Assembly: GCF_900111615.1 (NCBI RefSeq)
Contig: NZ_FOHU01000006.1
Span: forward strand, 106,694-170,693
From: Natronincola peptidivorans
GTDB lineage: Bacteria; Bacillota; Clostridia; Peptostreptococcales; Natronincolaceae
Reading direction: 5' to 3'
DNA length: 64,000 bases
Part shown: positions 36,300-45,082 of the stretch, one piece after another
How the letters are laid out: each line of letters opens with the position of its first letter
Position numbering within the stretch: position 1 is the stretch's first letter
The notes under the pieces: generated by a model
Seen by the model: only the letters and a program-made list of their open reading frames with translations
Database searches by the model: none
What the model was told of the DNA's origin: nothing
Translations under genes and position numbers: made by a program

Positions 36300-36593
36300 T
36301 TAGTGAATAAGTTTCTTTATGGTTTTTAATATTTCTTCCACTACTTCATCTTCTCCATTTTTTAGTTGCTGTACAACACAATGCTTAAAATGACTTTCTA
36401 ATAGAATCAACTCTATTGCGCTTAAAGCCGATCGAGAGGCTTCTATTTGGTTAATCACGTCATCACAATAGGTCCCTTTTTCTATCATTTTTTTTATACC
36501 TCTAATCTGTCCTTCTACTCTATTCAGTCTATCAATTAAGGATTTTTGTACTTTTGCTGATTGCTCTGTGGGATTTTTATCATTTCTTTCCAT
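36300..36593 (-). CDS. csoR: Copper-sensing CsoR-family repressor
   Basis: 97 aa, all-helical DUF156 repressor. The copper ligands Cys, His, Cys are seen as YCDDVINQI (near residue 43), SHFKHCVVQQL (near residues 68-72). RLNRVEGQIRGIKKMIEKG is the family N-terminal helix. CsoR leaves DNA when Cu(I) binds. Precedes copZ in an apparent two-gene operon with a candidate operator just upstream. Confidence 0.92.
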   Translation of the reverse strand: MERNDKNPTEQSAKVQKSLIDRLNRVEGQIRGIKKMIEKGTYCDDVINQIEASRSALSAIELILLESHFKHCVVQQLKNGEDEVVEEILKTIKKLIH

Positions 36594-36625
36594 TGCATAT
36601 GCCTCCCTTCTTCTTTTAATATACC

Positions 36626-36642
36626 ATACCCCTCTAGCGTAT
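36626..36642 (-). promoter_or_regulatory. Candidate CsoR operator
   Basis: ATACCCCTCTAGCGTAT on the plus strand resembles the pseudo-palindromic, G/C-tract CsoR sites of the type ATACCCCT-N-AGGGTAT. It is 33 bases before csoR; on the minus strand a TATATT -10-like box lies right beside it. Consistent with autoregulation. Confidence 0.55.
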
Positions 36643-36721
36643 GTAAAGTGTCTGTGGGCTTTTTAATTTTGTAAACTTTAACATCTTATTATTTGCTAAT
36701 AAAAGCTTTTTTTATACTTTA

Positions 36722-36753
36722 AAAGGAACAGCTTTTGAAGTAGGCTGTTCCTT
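36722..36753 (-). terminator. Terminator of the soluble chemoreceptor gene
   Basis: AAAGGAACAGC pairs with GCTGTTCCTTT around a loop of about 10 bases, with TTTT following on the minus strand; it lies just after the stop at 36758. Confidence 0.75.
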
Positions 36754-36757
36754 TCTC

Positions 36758-38239
36758 TTAGTTTTCTATCGATAGATTTGCTATCACTAATCCTTCCACC
36801 GCACCTGCATTGTCTTGGATAGGTACGGCAATTGTAACACAATAAGTGCTTGTATATACAGAAATATAGGGTTCTGATATGATTGCTTTTCCACTCATAG
36901 CTTCCTTAAAAAAAGGTCGGAAGGAAAAGTTTTGATTTTTTAATATTTTTAATTCTTTTGATATCAGCATCTTTGTATCCCCTGCTTGGTCAATAACACC
37001 TAATATATCAAAATCAATAAACTTTTTACAATATTCTCCTATGATGGAAGCTAATTCTTTCTCCTGAGCCTTCATCAGGTTTTGATGCGTGGCCAGTTTC
37101 TCCACTATTTTTTTCCCTTCTTCTAGTTTTTTTCTTACCTCTTCAGTAAGAGTGACTTTTTGAACAAAGCTTCCTACAATTTGTTGTACTTCCTCTGCCA
37201 TTTGGCTTAACTGCTTTATTGATTCAAACATTACACTTAAGGAAGCCGATTGCTCTTCTGTTGAAGCTACTGCCTCTTGGGTAAAGGAAACGGCTTTTTC
37301 TGTAGCAGCTGCAATTTCTTCTATTGTTTTATTGGCTTCCTTTACTAAGCCTGCTTCATTTTGAGCCAGTAGATATATTTTATCAATTGCCTTTGATGTA
37401 TTTTCAGTAGATTCAACAATGTTTCTAAACTGGTCCTTACTTTTATCTATCATTTCAATGTTTTGCTGCATGTCCTGAGTTTCTCTATCAATATCTTCTG
37501 TGATTGTTTTTATGTTTCCAGTAATACCATTGACTGTTTCTTCTATTTCCCTAGCAGACTGGGAGGATTGCTCTGCTAATTTTCTTACCTCTCCTGCTAC
37601 TACCGCAAAGCCCTTTCCTGCCTCTCCAGCTCTGGCAGCTTCAATGGAAGCATTCAAAGCCAATAGATTGGTATTCTCACTAATATTGGAAACGACTGTT
37701 GTGATTTTTTGTATCTTCCCTGCATTTTCTTCTAATCCCTTCATATCCTCCACTAGATTCATAATCCAGTTAGAATTTTTGTTCAGTGTCTCTAGGGTTT
37801 TTTCGAAAATTTCCATGCTTTCCTTAACGGTATGGATCATGCTGCTAGACATTTTTTTTGTTTCTTCTGATTCATGTAGGATATTTAAAATGTCTTGATG
37901 TATCCTTTCTGTAAATTCTTTTGCATTGGTAAGGGCTTCATTTTGATAAGAGGCTTCATTGGCTATATCCATAATAGAGTTCGCTATCTCTTGAGAAGCA
38001 TCATATATGTAGCCTGTATTTTCTTGCAGGTCCTGCGCAAAGGTAACAGTCTTTTCATTGGATACCGAAACCTTGCCTATAAGGTTTTTTACATTAGATA
38101 ACAGGGTATTGATTGTATTTCCAAGTTCTTTTACATTATTGGTTCCTTGAATGTTTACTTTTGAAGTTAAATTACCCTCTGCAATCTCAGAAACAACATT
38201 TGTTAGCTTTTTAATTTCTTTTTTGTTGGTAGAAATCAT
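36758..38239 (-). CDS. Soluble methyl-accepting chemotaxis protein with C-terminal sensory domain
   Basis: 493 aa without any membrane segment. Residues 1-50 look like a HAMP remnant ([30 protein letters not shown]). The MCP signalling coiled coil follows, with its hairpin tip near residues 188-225 ([38 protein letters not shown]). After residue about 380 comes a Cache/PDC-like region ([40 protein letters not shown]). Thus the sensor is behind, not before, the signalling domain, and it must read a cytosolic signal. Ligand unknown. Confidence 0.88.
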   Translation of the reverse strand: MISTNKKEIKKLTNVVSEIAEGNLTSKVNIQGTNNVKELGNTINTLLSNVKNLIGKVSVSNEKTVTFAQDLQENTGYIYDASQEIANSIMDIANEASYQNEALTNAKEFTERIHQDILNILHESEETKKMSSSMIHTVKESMEIFEKTLETLNKNSNWIMNLVEDMKGLEENAGKIQKITTVVSNISENTNLLALNASIEAARAGEAGKGFAVVAGEVRKLAEQSSQSAREIEETVNGITGNIKTITEDIDRETQDMQQNIEMIDKSKDQFRNIVESTENTSKAIDKIYLLAQNEAGLVKEANKTIEEIAAATEKAVSFTQEAVASTEEQSASLSVMFESIKQLSQMAEEVQQIVGSFVQKVTLTEEVRKKLEEGKKIVEKLATHQNLMKAQEKELASIIGEYCKKFIDFDILGVIDQAGDTKMLISKELKILKNQNFSFRPFFKEAMSGKAIISEPYISVYTSTYCVTIAVPIQDNAGAVEGLVIANLSIEN

Positions 38240-38434
38240 TTCTTTTCCCCCTAGGCTTTATGTTATATTTACTAAACTATTCATACAATTTAAAAAACCT
38301 ATAGTATCCGTTCCTCGATATCTCTATTGTATCAATAGACCAAAATATCTTCAACAAAAAGTAACAAATCTTCCATATATTCTATATTTTTCTTTCTTTT
38401 TTTCTTAATATATATTGCATTAAGCAAATTGCAT

Positions 38435-38490
38435 GTTTTGTAGGGGCAGGTTTCCAAGCTCGGGTTGGCACAGAGACCAACCCCTACGAT
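38435..38490. repeat. REP-like GC-rich palindrome
   Basis: Nested inverted repeat: GTAGGGG (38440-38446) with CCCCTAC (38481-38487) and GGTTGG with CCAACC inside. It is GC-rich in an AT-rich gap (38240-38525) between the chemoreceptor and SDR genes. It has the look of dispersed palindromes known in many Firmicutes genomes; copy number not testable here. Confidence 0.5.
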
Positions 38491-38525
38491 GTAAAATCTT
38501 TACTACAAATTATATAGGGAGTTTT

Positions 38526-39251
38526 TTATTGCCATGGAGGTTTTGTAGCTCGATGAAGGGCAATTTCGTCGATGACTGCATTGCCTCTATACTTTATAAG
38601 GAATACTACAATATCCGCAATTTCTTCAGGAGAGATTAGTCCCTCTGTATCTAATTCCGGCTTTACTGCCGTTAACATATCTGTAGCTACACCCCCAGGT
38701 GAAATGGCATGTACTCTTATACCCTCAGCATATACTTCCTGGGCCAATACCTTCGTCATCCCCATTAATGCATGCTTTGATGCTGTATAGGCTCCTTGAT
38801 TAACATAGCCCTTACTCCCCACAACAGAGGCGATATTGATAATAACAGCTGTAGATGATTTTTTAAGGTAAGGTATTGCAGCAGTAGATAGTAGAAAAGG
38901 TGCTCTGGCATTAACTGCCATATGGGCTTCCCACTCTTCTATTGAAGTATCTACTAATTTTTTTGACATGGCCAACCCTGCGTTGTTAATCAGTATATCT
39001 AAAGCGCCTAAGTTTTCTGCCCCTGCTTTGATGATTTTTTCTGGAGCATCCGAATGGATTAAGTCTTCATTGATTAAATGAATTTTGATAGCGTATTGCT
39101 GTAAATCTTCTTTTACCTTCTTTAAATCCTTTAAGGATCTGCTAACCAGCATAAGGTTTACTCCCTCCTTTGCTAGGGCAGTAGCTATGGCTTTTCCAAT
39201 CCCTCTGCTAGCTCCTGTAATGATTGCATTTTTTCCCTTTAAATCTATCAT
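38526..39251 (-). CDS. Short-chain dehydrogenase/reductase (FabG-like)
   Basis: 241 aa. NAD(P) motif TGASRGIGKAIA at residues 13-24, NNAG near residue 88, catalytic serine in NIASVVGSKG (139-145 region), and YTASKHAL near residue 155. Could reduce a 3-oxoacyl or other carbonyl substrate; not assignable further. It is cut off from the BMC operon upstream by a terminator, so it need not belong to it. Confidence 0.88.
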   Translation of the reverse strand: MIDLKGKNAIITGASRGIGKAIATALAKEGVNLMLVSRSLKDLKKVKEDLQQYAIKIHLINEDLIHSDAPEKIIKAGAENLGALDILINNAGLAMSKKLVDTSIEEWEAHMAVNARAPFLLSTAAIPYLKKSSTAVIINIASVVGSKGYVNQGAYTASKHALMGMTKVLAQEVYAEGIRVHAISPGGVATDMLTAVKPELDTEGLISPEEIADIVVFLIKYRGNAVIDEIALHRATKPPWQ

Positions 39252-39275
39252 AACATGCCTCCTGACTTTTTTTTA

Positions 39276-39327
39276 AGCAAAACAATCCACCTATTATATT
39301 TTCAGTATAATGAAGTGGATTGCTTTT
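39276..39327 (-). terminator. Terminator at the end of the BMC/CoA-transferase operon
   Basis: Long stem: GCAATCCAC..TTCATTATAC with GTATAA(T)..GTGGATTG, loop TGAA-like, in the gap between the CoA transferase beta gene (stop 39372) and the SDR gene. Minus-strand T-rich tail (TTTTGCTT). Confidence 0.7.
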
Positions 39328-39371
39328 ATATCAATAGGGGGGGATTTATCAATTTTAGTAGTGCTAAAAGA

Positions 39372-40088
39372 TTAAACAAATTCTATATCTCTAATCCTAG
39401 AAGGATCCACATTCTCAAGTGCTCTTAATTCCTGTTGTGTGGGTTCCGGGGTATAGCTGATGCTATCATAAACAAGTGGAAATCCTGTGTTCTCCTGTAC
39501 CTCTTCCAGTGTCGTATAAGGGTGAATAGATTCTAAAATCAGTCCCCTTTCATCTTTTTTAAAGATGCACAAAGGTGTTACTACCCTATGGACATTCCCT
39601 TGGGTGGTAACAAAGTCACAGCTCTCTACAAACACTTTTTTGTCATGCTTTGTACGCCACAGAATTGCTTTTTTTGTTGTAGGAATTAAACAAGCACTTC
39701 CAGCTCCTCCAGGCAGCCGAACCTTAGGTTTATGGTACTCTCCTATAACACTGGAGTTAACCCTTCCCAGCTTATCTATTTGTACACCGCTTAAAAAAGC
39801 CACGTCTAGTCCACCTCTTGCAGATAAATCAAAAATCTCTTCTAGTTTAAAAATTGCTCTTGTTCCCTTTAGCAATTCTGGCGCATCAGTAGATTTTGGC
39901 AGCTTATAGGGCTTTGCATCTACACCCCCAGCAATGTTTAAGTAAATGAGGTTTGGGGCATGGAGCTCCTTTGCCAACAAAATAGAGACCATTGGTACCG
40001 GAGATGCTACTCCATGAAAAACTGTTTCATCATTTTTCAACAGTCTGGCAATTGCTATAGTCATCATATCAGATGGTTCATATTTCAT
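39372..40088 (-). CDS. Family I CoA transferase, beta subunit (GctB/IpdB-like)
   Basis: 238 aa. Beta subunit of a two-gene CoA transferase; begins SDMMTIAIARLLKNDETVFHGVASPVPMVSILLAKE and has LSGVQIDKLGRVNSSVIGEYHKPKVRLPGGAG near residue 105. Typical transferase beta subunits have a catalytic Glu in an E(S/N)G motif; the corresponding place here reads YLNIAGGVDAKP, with no Glu, as far as I can judge by eye. It may therefore be a hydrolase- or lyase-like member. Last gene of the operon led by the BMC genes. Confidence 0.82.
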   Translation of the reverse strand: MKYEPSDMMTIAIARLLKNDETVFHGVASPVPMVSILLAKELHAPNLIYLNIAGGVDAKPYKLPKSTDAPELLKGTRAIFKLEEIFDLSARGGLDVAFLSGVQIDKLGRVNSSVIGEYHKPKVRLPGGAGSACLIPTTKKAILWRTKHDKKVFVESCDFVTTQGNVHRVVTPLCIFKKDERGLILESIHPYTTLEEVQENTGFPLVYDSISYTPEPTQQELRALENVDPSRIRDIEFV

Positions 40089-40107
40089 GAGATCACCTCT
40101 CTTTTTC

Positions 40108-40932
40108 CTAAAACCTTTTTCGGTCCTTAGATTTAAAGCTATCTAAATAGTCCCTTAGTTCTTCCTCTGTTTTCAATTGCTTAAATTTATCCAGTGAAGC
40201 TTTATCTAGATCATACATTCCTGCACAGGTCCCTGGTTTTCCTCCGCCTGGCACATGAACCACTGCTTTTACCAAAAATCCTGGAACATCTGTAAGCTCA
40301 GGAAGCTTTTCTAGCGTTTCACTATTTACAATTCTTTCAGCAGTGATAATCACATTTTTCGCAGCCCTCGACATCAAAACATCTTCGTATTTAGGGCCTA
40401 TTATTTTTGCATTTCCTTCTATATCCGCCTGTTGAACATGAAGGATTGCCCAGTCAGGACGGATTCTTTCAACGGCTACAACTGTTTCACCAGTATAGGG
40501 GTCTTCCACAGTTTTAAAGCCTCTGGCACTTATTAAATCGCTGCCCACCATTCCTCTAACAGGCATAAAGGGTACACCATAAACAGAAGCCCTTAGTCCA
40601 GCAATGACAGTATAACAGGCATGTTCTTTTGCTTCTACTCTTCCACCTTCTACAGCTTTTCTGAAATGCTGAGCTAAACCATACTCTGTTTCATAGCTGA
40701 TAAAACCGGCTGAAACCTCTTGAATTACATCAAATGCACATAGAAGATCTATATCATGGGCCCCAGCTGTTTTGACAGCCTTTATGTTTTTACGTCCCTG
40801 CCTTGCCATTTCTCGGACAAAGGCATGGGGACTTCTATGAAGAACATTACCGCCTAAAGCGATTGTGTCCTGGTCTTTTATTAATTGTACTGCATCCTCT
40901 ATAGAAACTAGCTTTCCCTTCTGCAGGAACAT
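40108..40932 (-). CDS. Family I CoA transferase, alpha subunit (GctA/IpdA-like)
   Basis: 274 aa. N-terminal KLVSIEDAVQLIKDQDTIALGGN, the oxyanion/GxGG-like region and VRGMVGSDLISARGFKTVEDPYTGETVVAVERIRPDWAILHVQQADIEGNAKIIG are typical of the alpha subunits. Works with the adjacent beta subunit (19-base gap). Within the BMC operon it might move CoA from an acyl-CoA product; the substrate is unknown. Confidence 0.85.
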   Translation of the reverse strand: MFLQKGKLVSIEDAVQLIKDQDTIALGGNVLHRSPHAFVREMARQGRKNIKAVKTAGAHDIDLLCAFDVIQEVSAGFISYETEYGLAQHFRKAVEGGRVEAKEHACYTVIAGLRASVYGVPFMPVRGMVGSDLISARGFKTVEDPYTGETVVAVERIRPDWAILHVQQADIEGNAKIIGPKYEDVLMSRAAKNVIITAERIVNSETLEKLPELTDVPGFLVKAVVHVPGGGKPGTCAGMYDLDKASLDKFKQLKTEEELRDYLDSFKSKDRKRF

Positions 40933-40959
40933 TTTTTCACCCCCTGAATTTTTATCTCA

Positions 40960-42300
40960 TTATTTGGCTGAGTTAGCTGCAACCTGGATAGCATCCCAAA
41001 CAGTTGCAAAGGGTGGAGCATAGCATAGGTCTAGCATCCCTATATCTTCCAATACCATTTGGTTTTGTATGGCAGTTGCAAAGACATCTATGCGGATAGC
41101 TATACCTTTTTCTCCTGCCATTTGAGCTCCTAAAAGCTTTCTAGTGACAGGGTCATAAATTAATTTAACATAGATTGGTGTTGCTTCAGGGTAGTAGGAT
41201 GCATGACTGCTGGCTTTTACGAAATGTGTTTTATAAGGAATATGATGATGCTGAGCTTCTTCCTCAGAAATCCCTGTTCTAGCGATGGTGATATCTAATA
41301 CTTTGCAAACAGCCGTTCCTATGACGCCCGGAAACTTTTTGTGGCTTCCTAGAATATTTTCACCTAAAACTTTTCCTTGTTTATTGGCATTGGTTCCTAA
41401 GGGTATATAGCTATCCTTTTTAAGCACCTGATGGTATATGGTGGCACAGTCTCCAGCGGCATAGATATCCTCTAGATTTGTTTTAAGCTCTTGATCCACC
41501 ACAATAGCATCATTAGGAAATAGCTTTACCCCTGTCCCCTTCATCAATTCTGTACTAGGCTTCACACCAACGCATACTACAACAGCATCAGCTTCATAAA
41601 CAGCTCTATCCGTCTTGATACCTTCTACCCTATGGCTTCCTATCAGTGCCTCTACTGTTTCATTGTTATAGATGGCCACATTATGCTTTTCAGATTCCTT
41701 TAAGACCAGGTCACTGATTTCTTTGTCAAAGGTATTCATTACTCTAGGAGAACGATCTATTACTGTTACCTTTTTTCCTAGGTAAATCATTGACTCCACC
41801 AGCTCCATGCCTATATAACCAGCGCCTATAATAGCAACGTTTTTGACATCCCTTTGCATAACAGCCTCTTTTATATCAATAGCATCCTGAATGGTTTTTA
41901 ATGTAAAGACATTTTTTAACTCTCTTCCAGGCCACGGAGGCATAATGGGAGCTGCCCCGGTGGCAATAATCAGTTTATCATAATGATCAATAAAAACCTG
42001 TCCTGACAAAATATTTCTAACCAATAAACTTTTGTCCTTAGGAAAAACCTTCACCACTTTATGCTTTAGTTTAACATCTATGTTTTGTTTATGAATAAAA
42101 TCATCCGCCGTTCTAATGATCATCTTCTTATAGTCGTTGTTTAAGTTGGAAATAAAGTATGGTAATCCACAAGCTCCATAGGAAACTTGGTCTCCTGCTT
42201 CATATACGGTTATTTCCACCTTTGGATCTATTCTTCTTGCCTTAGAAGCTGCACTCATACCAGCAGCAACTCCACCTACCACAATGATTCGTTCGGTCAC
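40960..42300 (-). CDS. FAD-dependent pyridine nucleotide-disulfide oxidoreductase (CoA-disulfide reductase-like)
   Basis: 446 aa. N-terminal FAD site VVGGVAAGMSAASKARR, redox-active single cysteine in YGACGLPYFISN near residue 43 (as in CoA-disulfide reductase and NADH oxidase), NAD site AIIGAGYIGMELVES near residue 152, and second FAD motif DIYAAGDCATIYH. The C-terminal dimerisation domain holds the YYPEATP segment. Start is GTG with GGAGGGTGC. It lies 25 bases from the eutN-like gene in the BMC operon, so it may keep CoA reduced or remove NADH. Confidence 0.87.
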   Translation of the reverse strand: MTERIIVVGGVAAGMSAASKARRIDPKVEITVYEAGDQVSYGACGLPYFISNLNNDYKKMIIRTADDFIHKQNIDVKLKHKVVKVFPKDKSLLVRNILSGQVFIDHYDKLIIATGAAPIMPPWPGRELKNVFTLKTIQDAIDIKEAVMQRDVKNVAIIGAGYIGMELVESMIYLGKKVTVIDRSPRVMNTFDKEISDLVLKESEKHNVAIYNNETVEALIGSHRVEGIKTDRAVYEADAVVVCVGVKPSTELMKGTGVKLFPNDAIVVDQELKTNLEDIYAAGDCATIYHQVLKKDSYIPLGTNANKQGKVLGENILGSHKKFPGVIGTAVCKVLDITIARTGISEEEAQHHHIPYKTHFVKASSHASYYPEATPIYVKLIYDPVTRKLLGAQMAGEKGIAIRIDVFATAIQNQMVLEDIGMLDLCYAPPFATVWDAIQVAANSAK

Positions 42301-42325
42301 CTAGCACCCTCCTTCCTGAAGGTTT

Positions 42326-42601
42326 TTATACTTCTGCAATATCTATATAATCCTCACTATCTACAATGCCTATCACTGCCGCATCTACAGGGGCATCTAA
42401 GTTATCTACAGCAATTCTTGCAGCGCTGCCAGTCACCATTAGGACAATTTCTCCTATTCCAGCTCCTATATTATCAACTGCAACAAGGCTTTGCTGAGGA
42501 CCATGTAGGTCTAAAGGCTTCACGATAGAAAATTTACTACCCCTTAGCTTATCATTTTTTCTAGTGGATACCACCGTTCCAATAACTTTTCCTAAAATCA
42601 C
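42326..42601 (-). CDS. eutN: EutN/CcmL-family BMC vertex (pentamer) protein
   Basis: 91 aa; pentamers cap the vertices of the microcompartment. Begins VILGKVIGTVVSTRKNDKLRGSKFSIVKPLDL and contains AVDNIGAGIGEIVLMVTGSAAR, DAAVIGIVDSED. Start is GTG at 42601 with GGGGGC upstream; the open frame upstream belongs to the previous BMC gene, which it overlaps by 4 bases. The only BMC-P gene in the locus. Confidence 0.93.
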   Translation of the reverse strand: MILGKVIGTVVSTRKNDKLRGSKFSIVKPLDLHGPQQSLVAVDNIGAGIGEIVLMVTGSAARIAVDNLDAPVDAAVIGIVDSEDYIDIAEV

Positions 42602-42909
42602 TTTTCTGCCCCCTTTTTGAGGTTGCCTCGGGTTTCCTGAGGCTTTAAAAATTTCATAATTTCCTGGTGGGGTGCTGCTATACATTCTGCAGCAACTACC
42701 TTTCCAATAGCTCCACCTTTAGCTTTGCCGGCCTCGATAGCTGCTATTACGTCAGAAACACTACCTTCTACAATAATGGTGACTAACCTGCCGCCTAGTT
42801 TCTTTTCACTGGTAAGGTACTTTATATCTGCTGCCTTCAGCATGGAGTCCAATGCTTCTAATGCAGCAGTTAAACTTTGTATTTCAATGATGCCAATGGC
42901 CTGTGTCAT
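42598..42909 (-). CDS. BMC-domain shell protein (hexamer type)
   Basis: 103 aa, one BMC domain: MTQAIGIIEIQSLTAALEALDSMLKAADIKYL then KKLGGRLVTIIVEGSVSDVIAAIEAGKAKG and AAECIAAPHQEIMKFL. Slightly diverged from the 92- and 97-aa BMC-H proteins of this locus, with a basic C-terminal tail. Start ATG 42909 has AAGGAGGA; the frame opens nine codons earlier. Confidence 0.92.
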   Translation of the reverse strand: MTQAIGIIEIQSLTAALEALDSMLKAADIKYLTSEKKLGGRLVTIIVEGSVSDVIAAIEAGKAKGGAIGKVVAAECIAAPHQEIMKFLKPQETRGNLKKGAEK

Positions 42910-42946
42910 AGCAGCAGTCCTCCTTATTCTTGACATTCTTCATGGA

Positions 42947-43219
42947 TTATATTTTAGGCAGCATTTTTTCTAAGTCATTATGGGGTCTCGGAATAACATG
43001 TACAGCAACCAGTTCTCCTAATCTTTGCGCTGCCTCTGCCCCTGCTTCTGTAGCAGCCTTCACAGCTCCTACATCTCCTCTAACTAAAACGGATACCAAT
43101 CCTGATCCTATTTTTTCTGTTCCAACAAGGGTTACATTAGCCGCCTTCAGCATAGCATCTCCTGCTTCTATTGCAGCTGTCAATCCTTTAGTTTCTATCA
43201 TACCTAGTGCTTCACTCAT
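42947..43219 (-). CDS. BMC-H shell protein (PduA/EutM type)
   Basis: About 90 aa, canonical hexamer-forming shell protein: [68 protein letters not shown]. Of three ATGs in a row the third (43219) has the best distance from AAAGGAGG. Overlaps the previous BMC gene by 8 bases. Near-duplicate of the BMC-H at 49321. Confidence 0.95.
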   Translation of the reverse strand: MSEALGMIETKGLTAAIEAGDAMLKAANVTLVGTEKIGSGLVSVLVRGDVGAVKAATEAGAEAAQRLGELVAVHVIPRPHNDLEKMLPKI

Positions 43220-43556
43220 CATCATTTCCTCCTTTAATCTCTATTTTACTTACCTCTACTAGTTTCATGGTGTCCTCATAGGACCTAGGAATCACATGGG
43301 TAATAATATCTTCTTCTTTATTTATTTTTAACGCCGCTGTTCTAGCTGCTTCTACAGCAGCCTCCACATCAGAAACTCCACCTACAAACTTCAGCTGCAG
43401 CAGCAAGGGTATGGGTACTTTGTCCCCTCCCTCTGGTTTATTGCAGTCAAAGGCTATAATGGTAATATCTCCTGCCTTTGCTGCAGCATCTCCTGCCAAG
43501 ATGGCTGTAGTAAATCCTTGTACTTCTACCATTCCTACTGCATAGTTTTTCTCCAT
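43212..43556 (-). CDS. BMC-domain shell protein with an insertion
   Basis: 114 aa, one BMC domain ([33 protein letters not shown] ... [22 protein letters not shown] ... [16 protein letters not shown]). Compared with its neighbours it has about a dozen extra residues ([17 protein letters not shown]) before the pore-side strand, and a charged C-terminus. Probably a minor facet protein with a different pore. Confidence 0.9.
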   Translation of the reverse strand: MEKNYAVGMVEVQGFTTAILAGDAAAKAGDITIIAFDCNKPEGGDKVPIPLLLQLKFVGGVSDVEAAVEAARTAALKINKEEDIITHVIPRSYEDTMKLVEVSKIEIKGGNDDE

Positions 43557-43580
43557 GATTTACCTCCTATCTTGACAATG

Positions 43581-45068
43581 CTACACAATTTTAAAGCCTT
43601 CTGCCAATACACATCTTCTTTTACGGGTAAAGCTTCTAGCGTTGGTAACTCCCTCTCCTGTAGGCCCTGCAATAGTAAAGCTGCAGAAGCCCTCACCACC
43701 TACGCCAATGCCTGCATAGGAGGGTGCATTTTTTACAAATATCGTTGTGCCAATTTCTTTTGCAAACCTTGTAAGGTTATCAATGTTTTTTGAGTGCATA
43801 ATGGCGGAATGTCCATTGCCACCTTCTGCCTTTTTTGCCAGTTCAATAGCTTCTTCAATAGATTCTACCCTCACGATAGGTAGTACTGGCATCATCATTT
43901 CTGTCATAACAAAAGGATGATCTCCTTCTACTTCGCAGATGACACAACGGGTATCCTCCTTATAGGCTACACCTATTTCCTTTAGAATCAACTTAGCATC
44001 CTTCCCTACCCATTCTTTTGAAGCTCCATAGGTTTTTCTTGGCTTCTCACCACTGCAGCTGGCTGCTTTTAAATCTTCTTTTTCCGTTAATACGGTCTTC
44101 ATCACAGCTTCCGTTTGCTGTCTATCCAGCATAACAGCGCCATTTTTCAGCATATGGTAAATAAGATCATCTGCTACTGCTTCTAGAACAAATACTTCTT
44201 TTTCTGCTATACACGGTATATTGTTATCAAAGGTGGCACCATCTAATACAGCCTTTGCAGCCTTAGGGATGTCAGCGGTATCATCTACAATCACAGGGGG
44301 ATTTCCAGCTCCAGCCCCTATAGCTTTTTTGCCAGAGGATAACAGCTTTTTCACCAGCTGAGAACCACCAGTTCCACATAATAGCTTGACTTCAGGGTGA
44401 TGAATTATGGCTTCCACCGTATCTAATGTAGGATTAAAGATGGTTGTAACAAGGTTTTCTGGGCCACCCTCTTCTATGATGGCTCTATTAATCATGTCAA
44501 CAGCAAAAGTGCTGGTGTTTTTAGCACCGGGATGAGGGTTGAAGACAACTGCATTTCCTCCCGCCAACATAGCTATACTGTTACTGATAATGGTTTCTGA
44601 GGGGTTGGTTGAAGGTGTAATAGCTCCTATGACTCCAAAGGGAGCCATTTCCTCTATGGTTAGTCCATGATCCCCTGAGTAAGCATCCGTTTTCAGGATT
44701 TCTGTCCCAGGAGTAAGCTCCGCCACTACCTTATGCTTTATAATCTTATCCTTTAGATTTCCCATCCCTGTTTCTTCAAGGCCCATTTGGGACATTTTTT
44801 CTGCATTTTCTAAAGCTTTTTTTCTAATGGCCTGGATAAAACGTTGTCTATCCTCTATCCTATACTCCAGCATCAGTTGTTTCTGAGCTTCTGAGGTAGC
44901 TTTAATTGCCGCCTCTATTTCTTCAAAAACCCCTTTAAGATGATGGTCATTTATTTTTATAGGTGCTAAATTTTTGGGTATTTCAATGTTTTTATTGGTA
45001 ATTGCACCTTCTATGTTTTTTACAACCTGGCTTACAATTTTTTCAAGATCCTTTTCTGTAATAGACAT
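43581..45068 (-). CDS. Acylating aldehyde dehydrogenase, BMC-targeted (PduP/EutE-like), N-terminal signal
   Basis: 495 aa. CoA- and NAD-dependent oxidation of an aldehyde to acyl-CoA in the compartment lumen. The N-terminus MSITEKDLEKIVSQVVKNIEG is an amphipathic encapsulation peptide. Catalytic domain: GVIGAITPSTNPSETIISNSIAMLAGGNAVVFNPHPGAK near residue 135, catalytic cysteine in FDNNIPCIAEKEV near residue 283, and GGNGHSAIMHSKN near residue 417. Directly after the aldolase gene, whose aldehyde product it would use. Confidence 0.94.
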   Translation of the reverse strand: MSITEKDLEKIVSQVVKNIEGAITNKNIEIPKNLAPIKINDHHLKGVFEEIEAAIKATSEAQKQLMLEYRIEDRQRFIQAIRKKALENAEKMSQMGLEETGMGNLKDKIIKHKVVAELTPGTEILKTDAYSGDHGLTIEEMAPFGVIGAITPSTNPSETIISNSIAMLAGGNAVVFNPHPGAKNTSTFAVDMINRAIIEEGGPENLVTTIFNPTLDTVEAIIHHPEVKLLCGTGGSQLVKKLLSSGKKAIGAGAGNPPVIVDDTADIPKAAKAVLDGATFDNNIPCIAEKEVFVLEAVADDLIYHMLKNGAVMLDRQQTEAVMKTVLTEKEDLKAASCSGEKPRKTYGASKEWVGKDAKLILKEIGVAYKEDTRCVICEVEGDHPFVMTEMMMPVLPIVRVESIEEAIELAKKAEGGNGHSAIMHSKNIDNLTRFAKEIGTTIFVKNAPSYAGIGVGGEGFCSFTIAGPTGEGVTNARSFTRKRRCVLAEGFKIV

Positions 45069-45082
45069 AGGCTACTTCCCTC

